DNA of 64,000 nucleotides from positions 1 to 64,000 of the forward strand of contig JASAMV010003218.1 in assembly GCA_030248065.1 (NCBI GenBank). Reading direction: 5' to 3'. How positions within the stretch are numbered: position 1 is the stretch's first letter; every line of letters begins with the position of its first letter. Shown here piece by piece: positions 35,801 through 45,400 of this stretch. The DNA is from Rhynchonema sp. JSB1_4. Its lineage: Eukaryota; Nematoda; Chromadorea; Monhysterida; Xyalidae. Below the pieces are notes generated by a model. That model was given only the letters and a program-made list of their open reading frames with translations, made no database searches and was not told the DNA's origin. The translations under genes were made by a program, and so were the position numbers.

Positions 35801-38060
35801 GCCATGGACAGAATGGGCACCGTATTGCCGCAAGCAGCTGACATGACAAAACTGGTAAGTGGTCGTGCGCATATGCAGTTACCAATTTCTTTTGATGTGA
35901 CTGACTGGTATCAAGTCAACTGCGTCCGATGTTATCAGGAGTGGGACGATACATTGGCTGCAGAAGCCGATACCTACCTAGATTCATGCTCAGGAAAAGA
36001 ATACGTGGAATACGACCCAGGCAAGAAACAATCCGTTTTTACCCAACTTGGAATTTGGACACTCTACTTCAAATTCTGAGTATCCAGATACTGTTTCAGA
36101 TCGCGGCTTTAACGTGGGGGAAAATATCGCAATGCGCAGTGAGTTGCTTATATCACCCACATCAGCTATGGGGCGTTTCACATTGGAAACTGATTAGACA
36201 GTGGTGTGACTGCAGGACCAGATATATCAATGACACAAGCAGTGGACATGTGGTACTCTCAGTTGTCGACCAGTCCTGGTGTTTGGAATTGCACGGACTT
36301 GATGGTGAGGCCTTGCTACCCAGGCCTAGCGCACTTTGCACAGGTCCGTTGTGTACCAGCATTTGACGCTCATCCTTCTACACATTACTGAACCTTGTGT
36401 TTCTCAGCTAATTTGGGCCAACTCCTGGAAAATGGGCTGTGCGAAAACAACGAAGTGCTTCAATTGGCCGACTGTTGTGTGCCGGTATAGTAGCAGGTTA
36501 GCGGTGACATTATCTTGTACTCAACTTTAGCTTTTCCTAACAGTTCGTAGCGAGCCTCCCATAATAAACATATTTTTCAGCATAGCCGATGGCACACCTA
36601 TATATTCGACCGGAAAGCCAGGCTCTGCTTGTAACCTTCATCAATTTCTCGATGACGGGATGTGTGTTGGACAACCAACGTTTGCGACAAAAGGTTTGAT
36701 CAACATTTTGTTCCAATCGATCTCAGATCGTCCAAGAAGCAAATTTGGCAATTTTAGTGCGTCAACTGGCGACATCTGTTGAAAAGTGCGCTGACCGAGG
36801 CGAGAAGAAAGTCTGTGTGATTTGGAAGCGTTTGGGCTTGTGCACGCCACACAAAAGAATCATGGCAAATCGGTGCTCAAAAACCTGCGATTATTGCTAG
36901 ATTGCAACAGTTATCATCCAGTCACTGGTTCGCCAGGTTAATCACAGTCAGGAACGGAAACCGACAAACTGCCAGTGTTTGACGATTTACAATTTTTGCG
37001 ATCCTGTGCTGCTCAGAGAGAAACATTGTTGAACAAGTAAGATTTTCATCCGAACAGAATCCCTGTATGGGCTTCAGGACTGAACATGGCTTTCTTGTAT
37101 GTGCTAAAGTATGTCACCTACATACAGTATGTGTATATCATTTGCTTTCACTTGCAATATGTTCATGCGTGAATGACATGCTTGATGTGTTTATGTCCTA
37201 GTTAGCCTTTTTGTTCTTGTAATGTAACGTGTGTGCTGCATTACAGAGACATGAACAATTCTTACGAAGTTCGTTTCGCTTCGTTTTATTTTTCATGGTT
37301 GTGTGTGACCATAAGGTACATACCTATGGGCGCAATATCAGTACAATCATCGATCACATAGATCGCATAACCTTATAGACAACTTATTATGTTTCGGCAT
37401 AAAATAAGGACATGCAGCCTAATGAAACTGCACAAAAGTTCGATACTGGAGAAGTTTTGATTTCGAAGTTCGTATTGTGGTGGAATAGCAGTCTTTATTC
37501 AGCAAGCATATTGGAAACACAGGCGCGATCCACTCGACTGGCGTGTTTCCAATATGCTAGACTGCTAGTCGACTACAATACGAAGTTCGAAATCCAAACT
37601 TCTCTTCGCATCTGGCGCGCTACACGCTAACGGCCTAAATAAACTGCTGTTACCATGCTATCAGAACTGTGGTTCGGAATTCGGGAATTCAGCCCAACCA
37701 AACTGCAGATCTGCTTCGCTTCAGCTGCAAAACGGCATTGATTGGCACGACCAGATTGCGGCTCTGACGTCGACGATGCGAAACCACGTGAAGGAAACAA
37801 ATGCCGAGTTGGCCGATGTGATTGAAAGTCAACGAAACATGTAAATGAGAATATTTTACACTTGTCCAGAGTTATCTTCAAAAATCCATTAGGAATTCCA
37901 AGTGCTCAGCTGCGCATTTGATTGCAGTGAGACCGACTGCGACACCAATCCTACCACTGACGATGCAACATCAACGACCGGCCTGTACTCGTTCGGCCCA
38001 TTCTTCAGTCCGTTCAAGTCGCCCATCCGACCGCAGCGTGTTGGTGATGTTTTTACGTGA
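32894..38060 (+). CDS. R8: TRIM-like RING, B-box, coiled-coil protein
   Basis: Eight exons (32894-33016, 33702-33823, 34324-34416, 34489-34582, 34651-34812, 35010-35135, 37725-37840, 37928-38060) give 322 residues in frame. Exon 1 has CPVC-x11-CGHSFCDKC and exon 2 CPLC and LPTNYAMKDLL, a full RING. Exons 3 and 4 carry CSSC-x11-CKTC, then C-x4-CARC and H-x2-H, a full B-box. The next exons are helical and Gln/Glu/Met rich, fitting a coiled coil (TKIQLTLSEMQDARVKL, TMRNHVKETNAELADV). The end is Phe/Pro rich (SFGPFFSPFKSPIRP) with no NHL or SPRY domain. This is the only array member with a complete B-box. The intron 35136-37724 holds the CAP-ShKT gene. If that intron were not real, the protein would end in the coiled coil. 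Confidence 0.75.
33152..33613. repeat. Possible inverted-repeat element in R8 intron 1
   Basis: ggttggattgaaaaaaatt near 33154 is complementary to aacttttttaatccaacc near 33590-33608. The flanks share tgagca, but the duplication is imperfect. The interior is AT rich and non-coding. Confidence 0.4.
34045..34240 (+). mobile_element. Diverged retroposon 3' end
   Basis: The segment ccacacccggtcttgtagtt and the following sequence resemble the 3' part of the retroposon at 24465-24782 (cacccggtcttgtaactgtg), and it ends in a short ctaactaacc tail. It lies in R8 intron 2 on the plus strand. The 5' boundary is not resolved. Confidence 0.5.
35660..36900 (+). CDS. Secreted CAP (SCP/TAPS) protein with C-terminal ShKT domain, apparent frameshift
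   Basis: Exons at about 35660-35854, 35939-36138, 36216-36343, 36408-36496, 36581-36693 and 36758-36900. The start has a hydrophobic signal peptide, then a CAP domain: HNYHRQRVA, W-x-DTLAAEA, FGHS, NVGENIAM, AHFAQ, and VVC near the end. A Cys-rich hinge follows. The last exon is a six-cysteine ShKT module (VCVIW, GLC, CSKTCDYC before TAG). The family comprises extracellular proteins common in parasitic and free-living worms and in venoms. The second exon opens in one frame but the FGHS and GENIA motifs are in another, with no splice site between, and the summed exon length is one base over a multiple of three. So there is one indel around 35990-36070, either a real lesion or a sequence error. 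The gene lies inside an intron of R8, same strand. Confidence 0.75.
37450..37605. repeat. Foldback hairpin
   Basis: Arms of about 62 bases, for example cgaagttcgtattgt and acaatacgaagttcg, plus catattggaaacac and gtgtttccaatatg, surround a short loop around 37518-37541. Structure as in a MITE or foldback element. It is in the R8 intron downstream of the CAP gene. Confidence 0.75.
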
Positions 38061-38866
38061 TAATATTGTAGGTATACCAACGAACGGAATTACGTTTCGG
38101 TGCCATTACCAGCTCGGCTCCTTTAGAATGGACCTGTGCTCGTGCTAGGTAAGACTTAGATTTACACTGAGGAGAAGGCTGTCTATGAGCCTGAGCCCTT
38201 GCCCTGAGCTACCATTGGGCATTGGGGGCAAGCCTAGTGCCTAAGCACGTGACATTTGTACCGGTGAGGTTTCTCTTTCATCCTGTGTTCGCAGACGGGC
38301 GGTGCACTCGGACATCGACTGTGCGAACGCACCCGCTGATCTCCAAAAGACTTTTCGCTTGAAACATCACGTACTGCGCACAAAGGCGCATGCAAGTAAC
38401 GTGTAACATTGTGTTTACTGCTGTTTTCAGATCTTTAGCCCGGTGTTCCGTGTGGAGGCCAATGGCAATTGAGGCCAGTTACGAGCAGGCTAATATGAAC
38501 ATGACACTTTTTTCTTGTGATGCATGTTTTCGTGATCTTCGTTTGTTGTCATTTGTCGTTACATACTGTATGTCCGTTATGTATGTTGCTCTCCGTATCG
38601 TTTCATGCGCTTATGCCATTTTCTGTGTGTTTTTTCTTGCTTATCAGCCTATGTCACGTGTGTTGCAGATATCGTTAAAATATCTTGTTTTGTTTTCCTT
38701 TGCTGCTCATTGTTATTATTTGTTGATCTGATAAAACAGATTTTGGCTGTATTCTAGTTAATTTTCACTGCATTTATCGGCTTGGATTGCTTCTCGAATG
38801 GCAGGAATAGTCTCATTCTTTATCATCACGTCCTGAGGCAGCAATTCATTAACAACAAACAGCTTT
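38061..38866. other. Stretch between R8 and the peptide gene
   Basis: No supported exon. A copy of the dispersed gacgggcggtgcac repeat is at about 38293-38352, continuing into ctgatctccaaaagac as in the long form. Confidence 0.45.
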
Positions 38867-39303
38867 ATGCTTTCGAAACTGCTGTGGTGCACATTGCTGA
38901 TTTGGTTGTTGGTGACGATAGTGCGCGCGAAGCCGAAAGGGAAACAAGATGAGGTGAGAAGCATCTTTTTATTTTTGCGCATGGAACGCAGGGAATGCTT
39001 GGTTGTTCGTTTCAACTTGGTTTCGCAAACGGGCATTTCACCAGGACATCGTCAGTGCGAATGCGCCAGATGACCATTTAAACATACGACCTGGTTTTGT
39101 ATTTCACGTAAACATCACTCACTGCTTGTGCAAACACGAGGCGGTTATTTAACAACATATCATATCTGTTTCAGTCGCAGTCCAAAAAGATCGATTTCAA
39201 ATCCGTCGAAAAAGACATTGAACAAGCTGGGACGAATTTTAAGAAGGCTGAAAAGATTTTCAAGGCAGCCACTGCTGGAAAGAAGAAAGGCAATCAAGGG
39301 TGA
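38867..39303 (+). CDS. Small secreted cationic peptide precursor
   Basis: Two exons, 38867-38953 and 39175-39303, with canonical GT...AG borders, encode 71 residues. Residues 1-20 form a strong signal peptide (LLWCTLLIWLLVTIV, then ARA-like cleavage context). The remaining 51 residues or so have no cysteine, many Lys, and an amphipathic pattern (FKSVEKDIEQAG, FKKAEKIFKAA), ending in a Lys/Gly-rich tail. The arrangement of Lys-rich helix, Gly, second helix recalls linear cecropin-type antimicrobial peptides, but the resemblance is only in pattern. A short secreted signalling peptide is the alternative. The intron has a gacgggc-family repeat at 39031-39073. It lies between R8 and the fucosyltransferase. 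Confidence 0.65.
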
Positions 39304-39565
39304 CCTCGTGATTGTTCCTACATACATACAATGCAATTACGGTTCGATAATTGTCATACTGTAATTATGGTAATACAGTCCAAAAAATATCTGATTGTAC
39401 TGTACTGGATATCCGATCCAGGTTCAGGCCCGGCGCGAGGCTGGGCCCACTCCCGGTACCAAAAGCCCTGCCAAAGGGTGCGCTGGCTCCAACATTTCTT
39501 TATTGCGTGACATCTCCAATTCATCTAACTGACTATTCATCATGAATCTTATAGATCGATCACAT

Positions 39566-41561
39566 TCATAAAGGAATCCAGTTGGGCAAGAAATGGTCGT
39601 CGGCTTTTGTCTGCAGAGCAAACCATGTGTTTTTCACGAAATACTGTTTCTGGTAGGTTGTCTCGCCGCCAGCCAGCGCCGCCGCCCACCAACCTGCGAA
39701 CAGATAAAAATGGACTCCCTTTTTCCTTCATCGGTGGTTGGTCTTCCTTGGACTTGACTGTGATTGCAAATTGCACAGCAATGTGCGATTTGAAGACCTG
39801 TTACAATCTGCTTTCACAGATGGGCGGTGCACCAGATCCTCGTCAGTGCGCGTGCACCGCATGGGTATTCAAAGGCATGGCCAAGTTTGGCCAAGGGAAA
39901 CTAGATAATATATGAACAACGGGACTGCTGGTTATCCAAAACTACAAAAATCTCAATGTGACATCCGATCACTGCTAAAATGCACCTCACCTACCGAATG
40001 TGCCAGTGGTCATAATGGTGTGATTGCAATGTGCCAATACGCAAAGGTCAATGTACGCATCGTCGTCCGGTTGCAAAACAACAGATCGCATGTTTGGCGA
40101 CATTTGCAGCTTGCTGATGGTTTGCACATTCCATTTGTGGTCATTCCCAAGCACCACGAGCTGAATGCATTCGCGTGATTGGAACCTGTGAGAGACAAAT
40201 TCGATCAAAGTCAATGATTTGGGTGTCCCATTGCTATCGAACTGGGTTACCTTTCGCCGAAATACCGCACCGCTCTTTGCACATAATCGGGATCGGCATG
40301 TACGAATCCATGTTTTCTCAACGTTAAAAAATCGCCGAGTCGCAAATGGACGCCGACAAACACACAACTGTTGTTGTTGCGATTGCGACTGAGAACCTTC
40401 GATTGCCATGTAGTCTCGCAGCGATTGCGGTATTGCGGCTGCACCTGGGTATGTGGCCTCTATGAAACAGAGCTGGAAAAAGGAGCACGGGCAAAAACAG
40501 TGGGTTTTCGAAAACAGCGGCCAGTTAAATGTACACCGTACCTACTTGCATTGTTGGGAAGATAAGCCCAAGCTTAATTAATTCAAAGGCTATGGACAAA
40601 GCTGACTTTTAAGATGTAATTTACTGAGTGCAGCAATGTTGATTTGTTTCACCCTGCTTTCGCAGACAGACCGAGACGCCAGGGCTTGTCAGGGTGGGCG
40701 CCTCTGGCAAATTTGCCTCCAAAAAGCCCCGCCAGCAGATCTTATTGCTGGGCTGGAACATCACTGCGTGCAAACTCATAAACAGAGTTTCGTCACATAG
40801 TACACAGCGAGGCCAAGAGCCACTGAGCAGTGCACGCAATGGAGTTACTGAGTTTGAGTATAGGCAAACTACAGCAACATGAGCTCGATCTCGCAGCTGG
40901 CAGAATAGTGAAACATTCTAGCGTGGCTGCTCATTTGGGAAATGTTACACGTTGAAGAAACGATGAATACACACCAGCTCCGAAATCGGGCTCGTGGTTG
41001 GTGTAGTTTGCCTTTAAGTCTATCGTAGAACAATCCGCTGTTTTCTCTATACCGCTGCTTTATCCTCAATACCTGGGTGATTAGACGGTCGCGAATCTCT
41101 TGAAAATACGGCCAGAAATAGTGCCAACTTTGAAAGCACCCCCTGAGCGTGATGTTAGTTTCAATAGAAGTTTGTAGAATACCGGGCGTGTAAATTTGAG
41201 TGCCTTTCTCGGCGACAATGGTCACGTTCCGCACGGGGTCATCGGGACAATACGGTAGTTTGTGTTCGATGTTCAGATAATTGTACGGGGGTTGATTGGG
41301 ATGCGAAGTGCATGCACATTTGTGTAAATGGCGATTAATACCCAGAAATGAAGCGTAGTAGAACAGACGGTTGCCCAAACGATTTTTGGATCGGTACACG
41401 ATGTAGGATTGGCATTGCTGTTGTTGGTTGACGGCCGTCTTTGTTGTGATGAAAGTGGAATTATTTTTCGAAATTATGATTCTGAGATCCCGGCAACGCT
41501 TTAATACCAGAAATGTTAGCAGAAAGACAAGCGACAATGTCACGAACGTACCCCGTGACAT
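39566..41561 (-). CDS. Alpha-1,2-fucosyltransferase-like enzyme, family GT11
   Basis: Minus strand. Exon 1 runs from ATG 41561 to a donor near 40970-41011, and exons 2-4 are 40251-40444, 39995-40185 and 39566-39693. The product is a type II Golgi membrane protein: TM segment about residues 5-20, stem, then the catalytic domain. Motifs: NRLFYYASFLG early, CFQSWHYFWPYF, VGVHLRLGDF (the GDP-fucose-binding motif of the family), CVLAHCNHTIMTTGTFGWW across the exon 3-4 border, and a C-terminus ending WIPL. The enzyme transfers fucose from GDP-fucose to galactose in glycans. Exons 2-4 alone sum to 171 codons and join in phase. The end of exon 1 is disturbed by a MITE at 40859-41015, so the functional donor is uncertain and the gene may be impaired. 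Confidence 0.85.
40661..40800 (+). repeat. Dispersed gacgggc repeat, long form, in the GT11 intron
   Basis: The sequence cagacagaccgagacgccag and the following ~130 bases, through agcagatcttattgctgg to aaactcataaacagag, recur in reverse complement at about 42248-42400 and partly at 62103-62232. Confidence 0.75.
40859..41015. mobile_element. TA-flanked MITE, AGGCAAACTAC family, copy 3, at the GT11 exon 1 end
   Basis: Inverted ends taggcaaactacagcaac and complement, flanked by TA. Shares gggaaatgttacacgttgaa with the other two copies. On the minus strand the fucosyltransferase frame runs straight into it and meets a stop inside it. Confidence 0.85.
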
Positions 41562-41684
41562 GGACGCATGAATACATGAATCTGACTCAACCACGCAAAC
41601 AATAACACACAAACGCAGTGGCTGCAACTTGTAAGCTGTGTGTGTGTTTTATGCGTGACTGATTCCAAGCTTGGTTCTTGTCCC

Positions 41685-42166
41685 TGTGTAAGTGCACCAT
41701 GCATTGGGTGTGCTTGTGGCACGCATACCGCTTTGCGTAGTGCGATCGATACACAGTGGGTTTGGGCCTTGTGGGCTCCAATTGTGCAGATCTGAGCTCA
41801 GTCCACCACCGGGCTGGACTGGGTGGGCCCGGCCACCATGCCGGGGGTAACACCACACTCCAATGATTTTACGCAGACGTTTTATAGTCTGCGCAAAACA
41901 TCTGTGTACAGCGCGATACTGTGTATCGATCGCACTACGCAAAGCGGTATGCGTGCCACAAGCACACCCAATGCATTACCTTTGCAAAGATCTGAGGCTC
42001 TGCTGATGTTTTGCGCAGACTATAAAACGTCTGCGTAAAATCATTGGAGTGTGGTGTTACCCCCGGCATGGTGGCCGGGCCCACCCAGTCCAGCCCGGTG
42101 GTGGACTGAGCTCAGATCTGCACAATTGGAGCCCACAAGGCCCAAACCCACTGTGTAAGTGCACCA
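41685..42166. repeat. Nested perfect inverted repeats (151 bp and 56 bp)
   Basis: 41752-41902 and 42005-42155 are identical reverse complements over 151 bases. 41701-41756 and 41919-41974 are identical reverse complements over 56 bases, so the loop of the large palindrome contains the partner of its own left flank. The whole block is bounded by direct repeats tgtgtaagtgcacca at about 41685-41699 and 42152-42166. No frame of note is encoded. Confidence 0.9.
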
Positions 42167-42247
42167 GTTCATTTGGGAGCAATCTGTCGAAGGTGATTTT
42201 TCAAAACAGTCTTTGCTTGTGGTGGCTTTCTGCCCTCGCTATGCACA

Positions 42248-42400
42248 GATGTGACAAAACTCTGTTTATGAGTTTGCACGCTGTGATGCTACAGGCCAGC
42301 AATAAGATCTGCTGGTGGGGCTTTTTGGAGGCAAATTTACCAGAGGCGTTCGCACTGACGAGCCCTGGCGCCTCGGTCTGTCTGCGAAAGCAGGGCGAAA
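42248..42400 (-). repeat. Dispersed gacgggc repeat, long form, inverted copy
   Basis: Reverse complement of 40661-40800 (ctctgtttatgagtttgcac, cagcaataagatctgctggt, ggcgcctcggtctgtctgcg). With that copy it forms an inverted pair about 1.5 kb apart that brackets the GT11 first exon. Confidence 0.75.
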
Positions 42401-42424
42401 CAGACCAACATTACTGCACTCAGT

Positions 42425-45400
42425 ACATTTGCTGAAAGTGGGGAGGGGCAGAAGTTCAAGCCTGATTTCAATTTTCAAATGGTGACAGAAAAAACATCTG
42501 ACGAATAATTTTTGAATAGATTTCATATGAAGTGCAATATTTGTGTTATTACTAATTCAACGCAAACTTTTGCCCTGTGATCTGTCAAAACGAGATTTAG
42601 CCGCAGCAAAATACCAGCTCACCATTTGATATTAGTATTTTTCCTGGTGGAAGTGCAACACAGAATGGTCAGCAGAACGATTTTTTGTTTGTTTAATGCG
42701 ACAAAGAACAGAAAACTAGTGGGATGGGGACCTGTTATGTTGGGTTCAAATAGTCGGTTGAATGGAATCCTACCCCCTTTTTGGACCCAATGACAATGCA
42801 GCATCGAACCATCCCGTCCTCTTGAACTGTGAGACTGTAGCATTCAGAATGTTTGTGCAAACACAACAACCGTGAATCTTTCTCTTTTATCCCGGATTTT
42901 CTTCTTTTTTTGTTGTTCATCTTTATTATATGTGACAATAAAGACACGGTGAATTATTATTTTTAAATCAAACTTATGTACATTAATCGACCGCGCGAGT
43001 CAAGCCTATGCAATCTTCGTCAGTTGATTCTGAACTCATTAAATGGGAACTCTTGGGATACAAGTTTCAAGATAAAACCAAAAATTGTTCGGAATTGTCA
43101 TGCTTTCTGCTTTCCTACGCAGCATTAAGTCTCAGCCACTTTACAAAGTAGTTGACATTATTTTGCCTTGATTTTCGTTCCGGTGACCTTGCGCATGGCA
43201 CAGGTCTGTGCTGTGCTCTTGTTCCATTGAGTCGAAAAATTACAGCGTTGTTGTGACTTGTGATTGTTATGCCTGTCGTTGAGTCTTCTTGGCTGGTCGT
43301 AAATTGTTGTCTTATAAAGTTTATTGGGCTCCATAATTTTAGCAACATATCGCACAGAACTATCGTCCAGCTGCAGAACTGGACTTTGGACAGATGGTGT
43401 CAGATTTATACCCATGTCATCAAGCACCTTAGTTCCCTGTATAATGACGTGACGATGACACGACGTATTGTACATACTGTATTTGTGGTATTAACCGTTT
43501 CCTCATCCCAGCATATAGTATACTTCAGCACCCACGAATATATTGGCATCTGCATACTGCAGAAGTATCCTGTGAACATTCATTCATTCATCTGTTGTGC
43601 GCGTTTTGAGTCACGCGTTTTTCAATACGCGCAATCTGGCAAAAAGAATAGCGAGATTTTTACTTTCCTTTCGAAAGCAAAGCACATGCCATTGTTATTG
43701 ATGTTGTTGTCCGTGCTATTCGATTGCTTCATTGCTCGCGGTTGGTGTTGAATGATCGAAAATGTATAATTTTAATATGATTTCGCTCTTTTTGGTGAAA
43801 GACAAAGTTGGTCTTGGAAGTTTCTTTGATTGTTGTGAATTTCTTTGGGAGTCCATATTTTTGGTGATCGCTTTTGGATCCGTGCACGGCGCACGTCTTG
43901 CAGCACGTTGAATCGATTCCCTGATGTTTCAAGAGCCTTACATGAAGGTACATTTGCGATAGGACAACGACCTGGTAAACTGATTTTCAAAGGCTTGAAA
44001 TTTTTCTCAGTTTCATCTGGAACCTGAACAAATGTTTGCAGTCACAGTCTTGTCCCCCAAGCAGCTCTTTCCAAAAAAAACAACTCAACAATCATGTGTT
44101 CAGCGCACATTCTGCAATTTCGCAATTCTTTCTTCAAGCGTTTTGTCATCGTGATGGGTAAAAACTTGTAAAATGTGCCTGCCCTGCCACCTCAAATCTG
44201 TGCAGCGACAATTCCTCCATCCAGACGTGCAATTATGCACTTAGTGTTCTATTCAGTGCATGTTACGTCACGAAATGTGCATCTAAAGAGGTTAAAAAAC
44301 TGGTACATCTTCGGAAATTTGCCCTGAGTCGGCAAGACAACTCTCCCATTGATGTGCTGAAAAAATGTTTTACTTGTCCCAAGTTTTCATTTCTAACCAC
44401 CCCGTCTGTACTTTGAAAAATGAATGTTGTCATGGATATGCTGCTCAGGTGAGGTACTTTCCGTAACTAATGCCGACTAAAGCCGCCATGCGCGCTTTTT
44501 TCATCGATAAAAACATGAAATTTGACACGATTTTACTCGCTCCAACAGTCTTGCCCACTATGCATGCGCAAATAAAGTAATGCAAATATTGAGAAAGATA
44601 AAAATGGACCGAACATTTATTGCTAGAAATGGAAGATTGTGCAGTTTTACAACTGCTTGCTAAATGCAAGAAACATTGTATGAGAAGACACCCCAATTCG
44701 CTTCCTGTATTTTGTACATTCAGATCAGTTTTTGTCATTTTTTGGTCGATATTTCAAGATAAATCACTATAACCATAGGTTGTGGTTATTTTGAATGAGC
44801 ACCTTTCACCTTCATACGCAATCTGACATCACACCAAATTTACATTTTCCTTGCAAATTGTGTGTGCGAGTTTATTTCTCCATTATTTTCTGTCCTTGGT
44901 GACTGACATGCACATGAGTGTATAACAATGTTTACCCCAATCCAATGAGTCATACCACAGGTGTTGAATTACTACCGTTTTTGCTGTTGGTTGGCAGCTG
45001 TCGCACGCCGCACATTGCATTATGTTCGCTCTTCCACTTTTCGCGCACTAACTCTGACATTCAGTTTCAGTTCCGTAGCATGATATAGGAGCATGAACCG
45101 GTTCGAAATTTTAAATGACAAATCTGCGTAGGGTGGTGCGAAAAAATAAATAACCGCAAGAACATGTATACGCACAACAGCACTACCGGCAGTGGAAACA
45201 CATGGTAAAACCAACTCCAGTATTCTGACGCATACTCAGGTCCATTTTGTCCCGATATTCCAAATAGTTTGGCCGGTCTAATCTTGCTGTTCATTTTCCA
45301 CGGTACAATACAGTCCGTTCCTGTACTGGTTCTCAACCGTTGGATGTTCATGTATCTCTGCGATTGAAACACCCAGTCCGCCAATAATTGTTTTCCAAAA

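Noticed and set aside
38390..38731. 113-codon hydrophobic plus-strand frame
   Set aside because: T-rich sequence gives chance Phe/Leu/Val runs; no splice or family support.
43260..43751. 163-codon plus-strand frame
   Set aside because: Codon and residue pattern looks random; the opposite strand is more exon-like.
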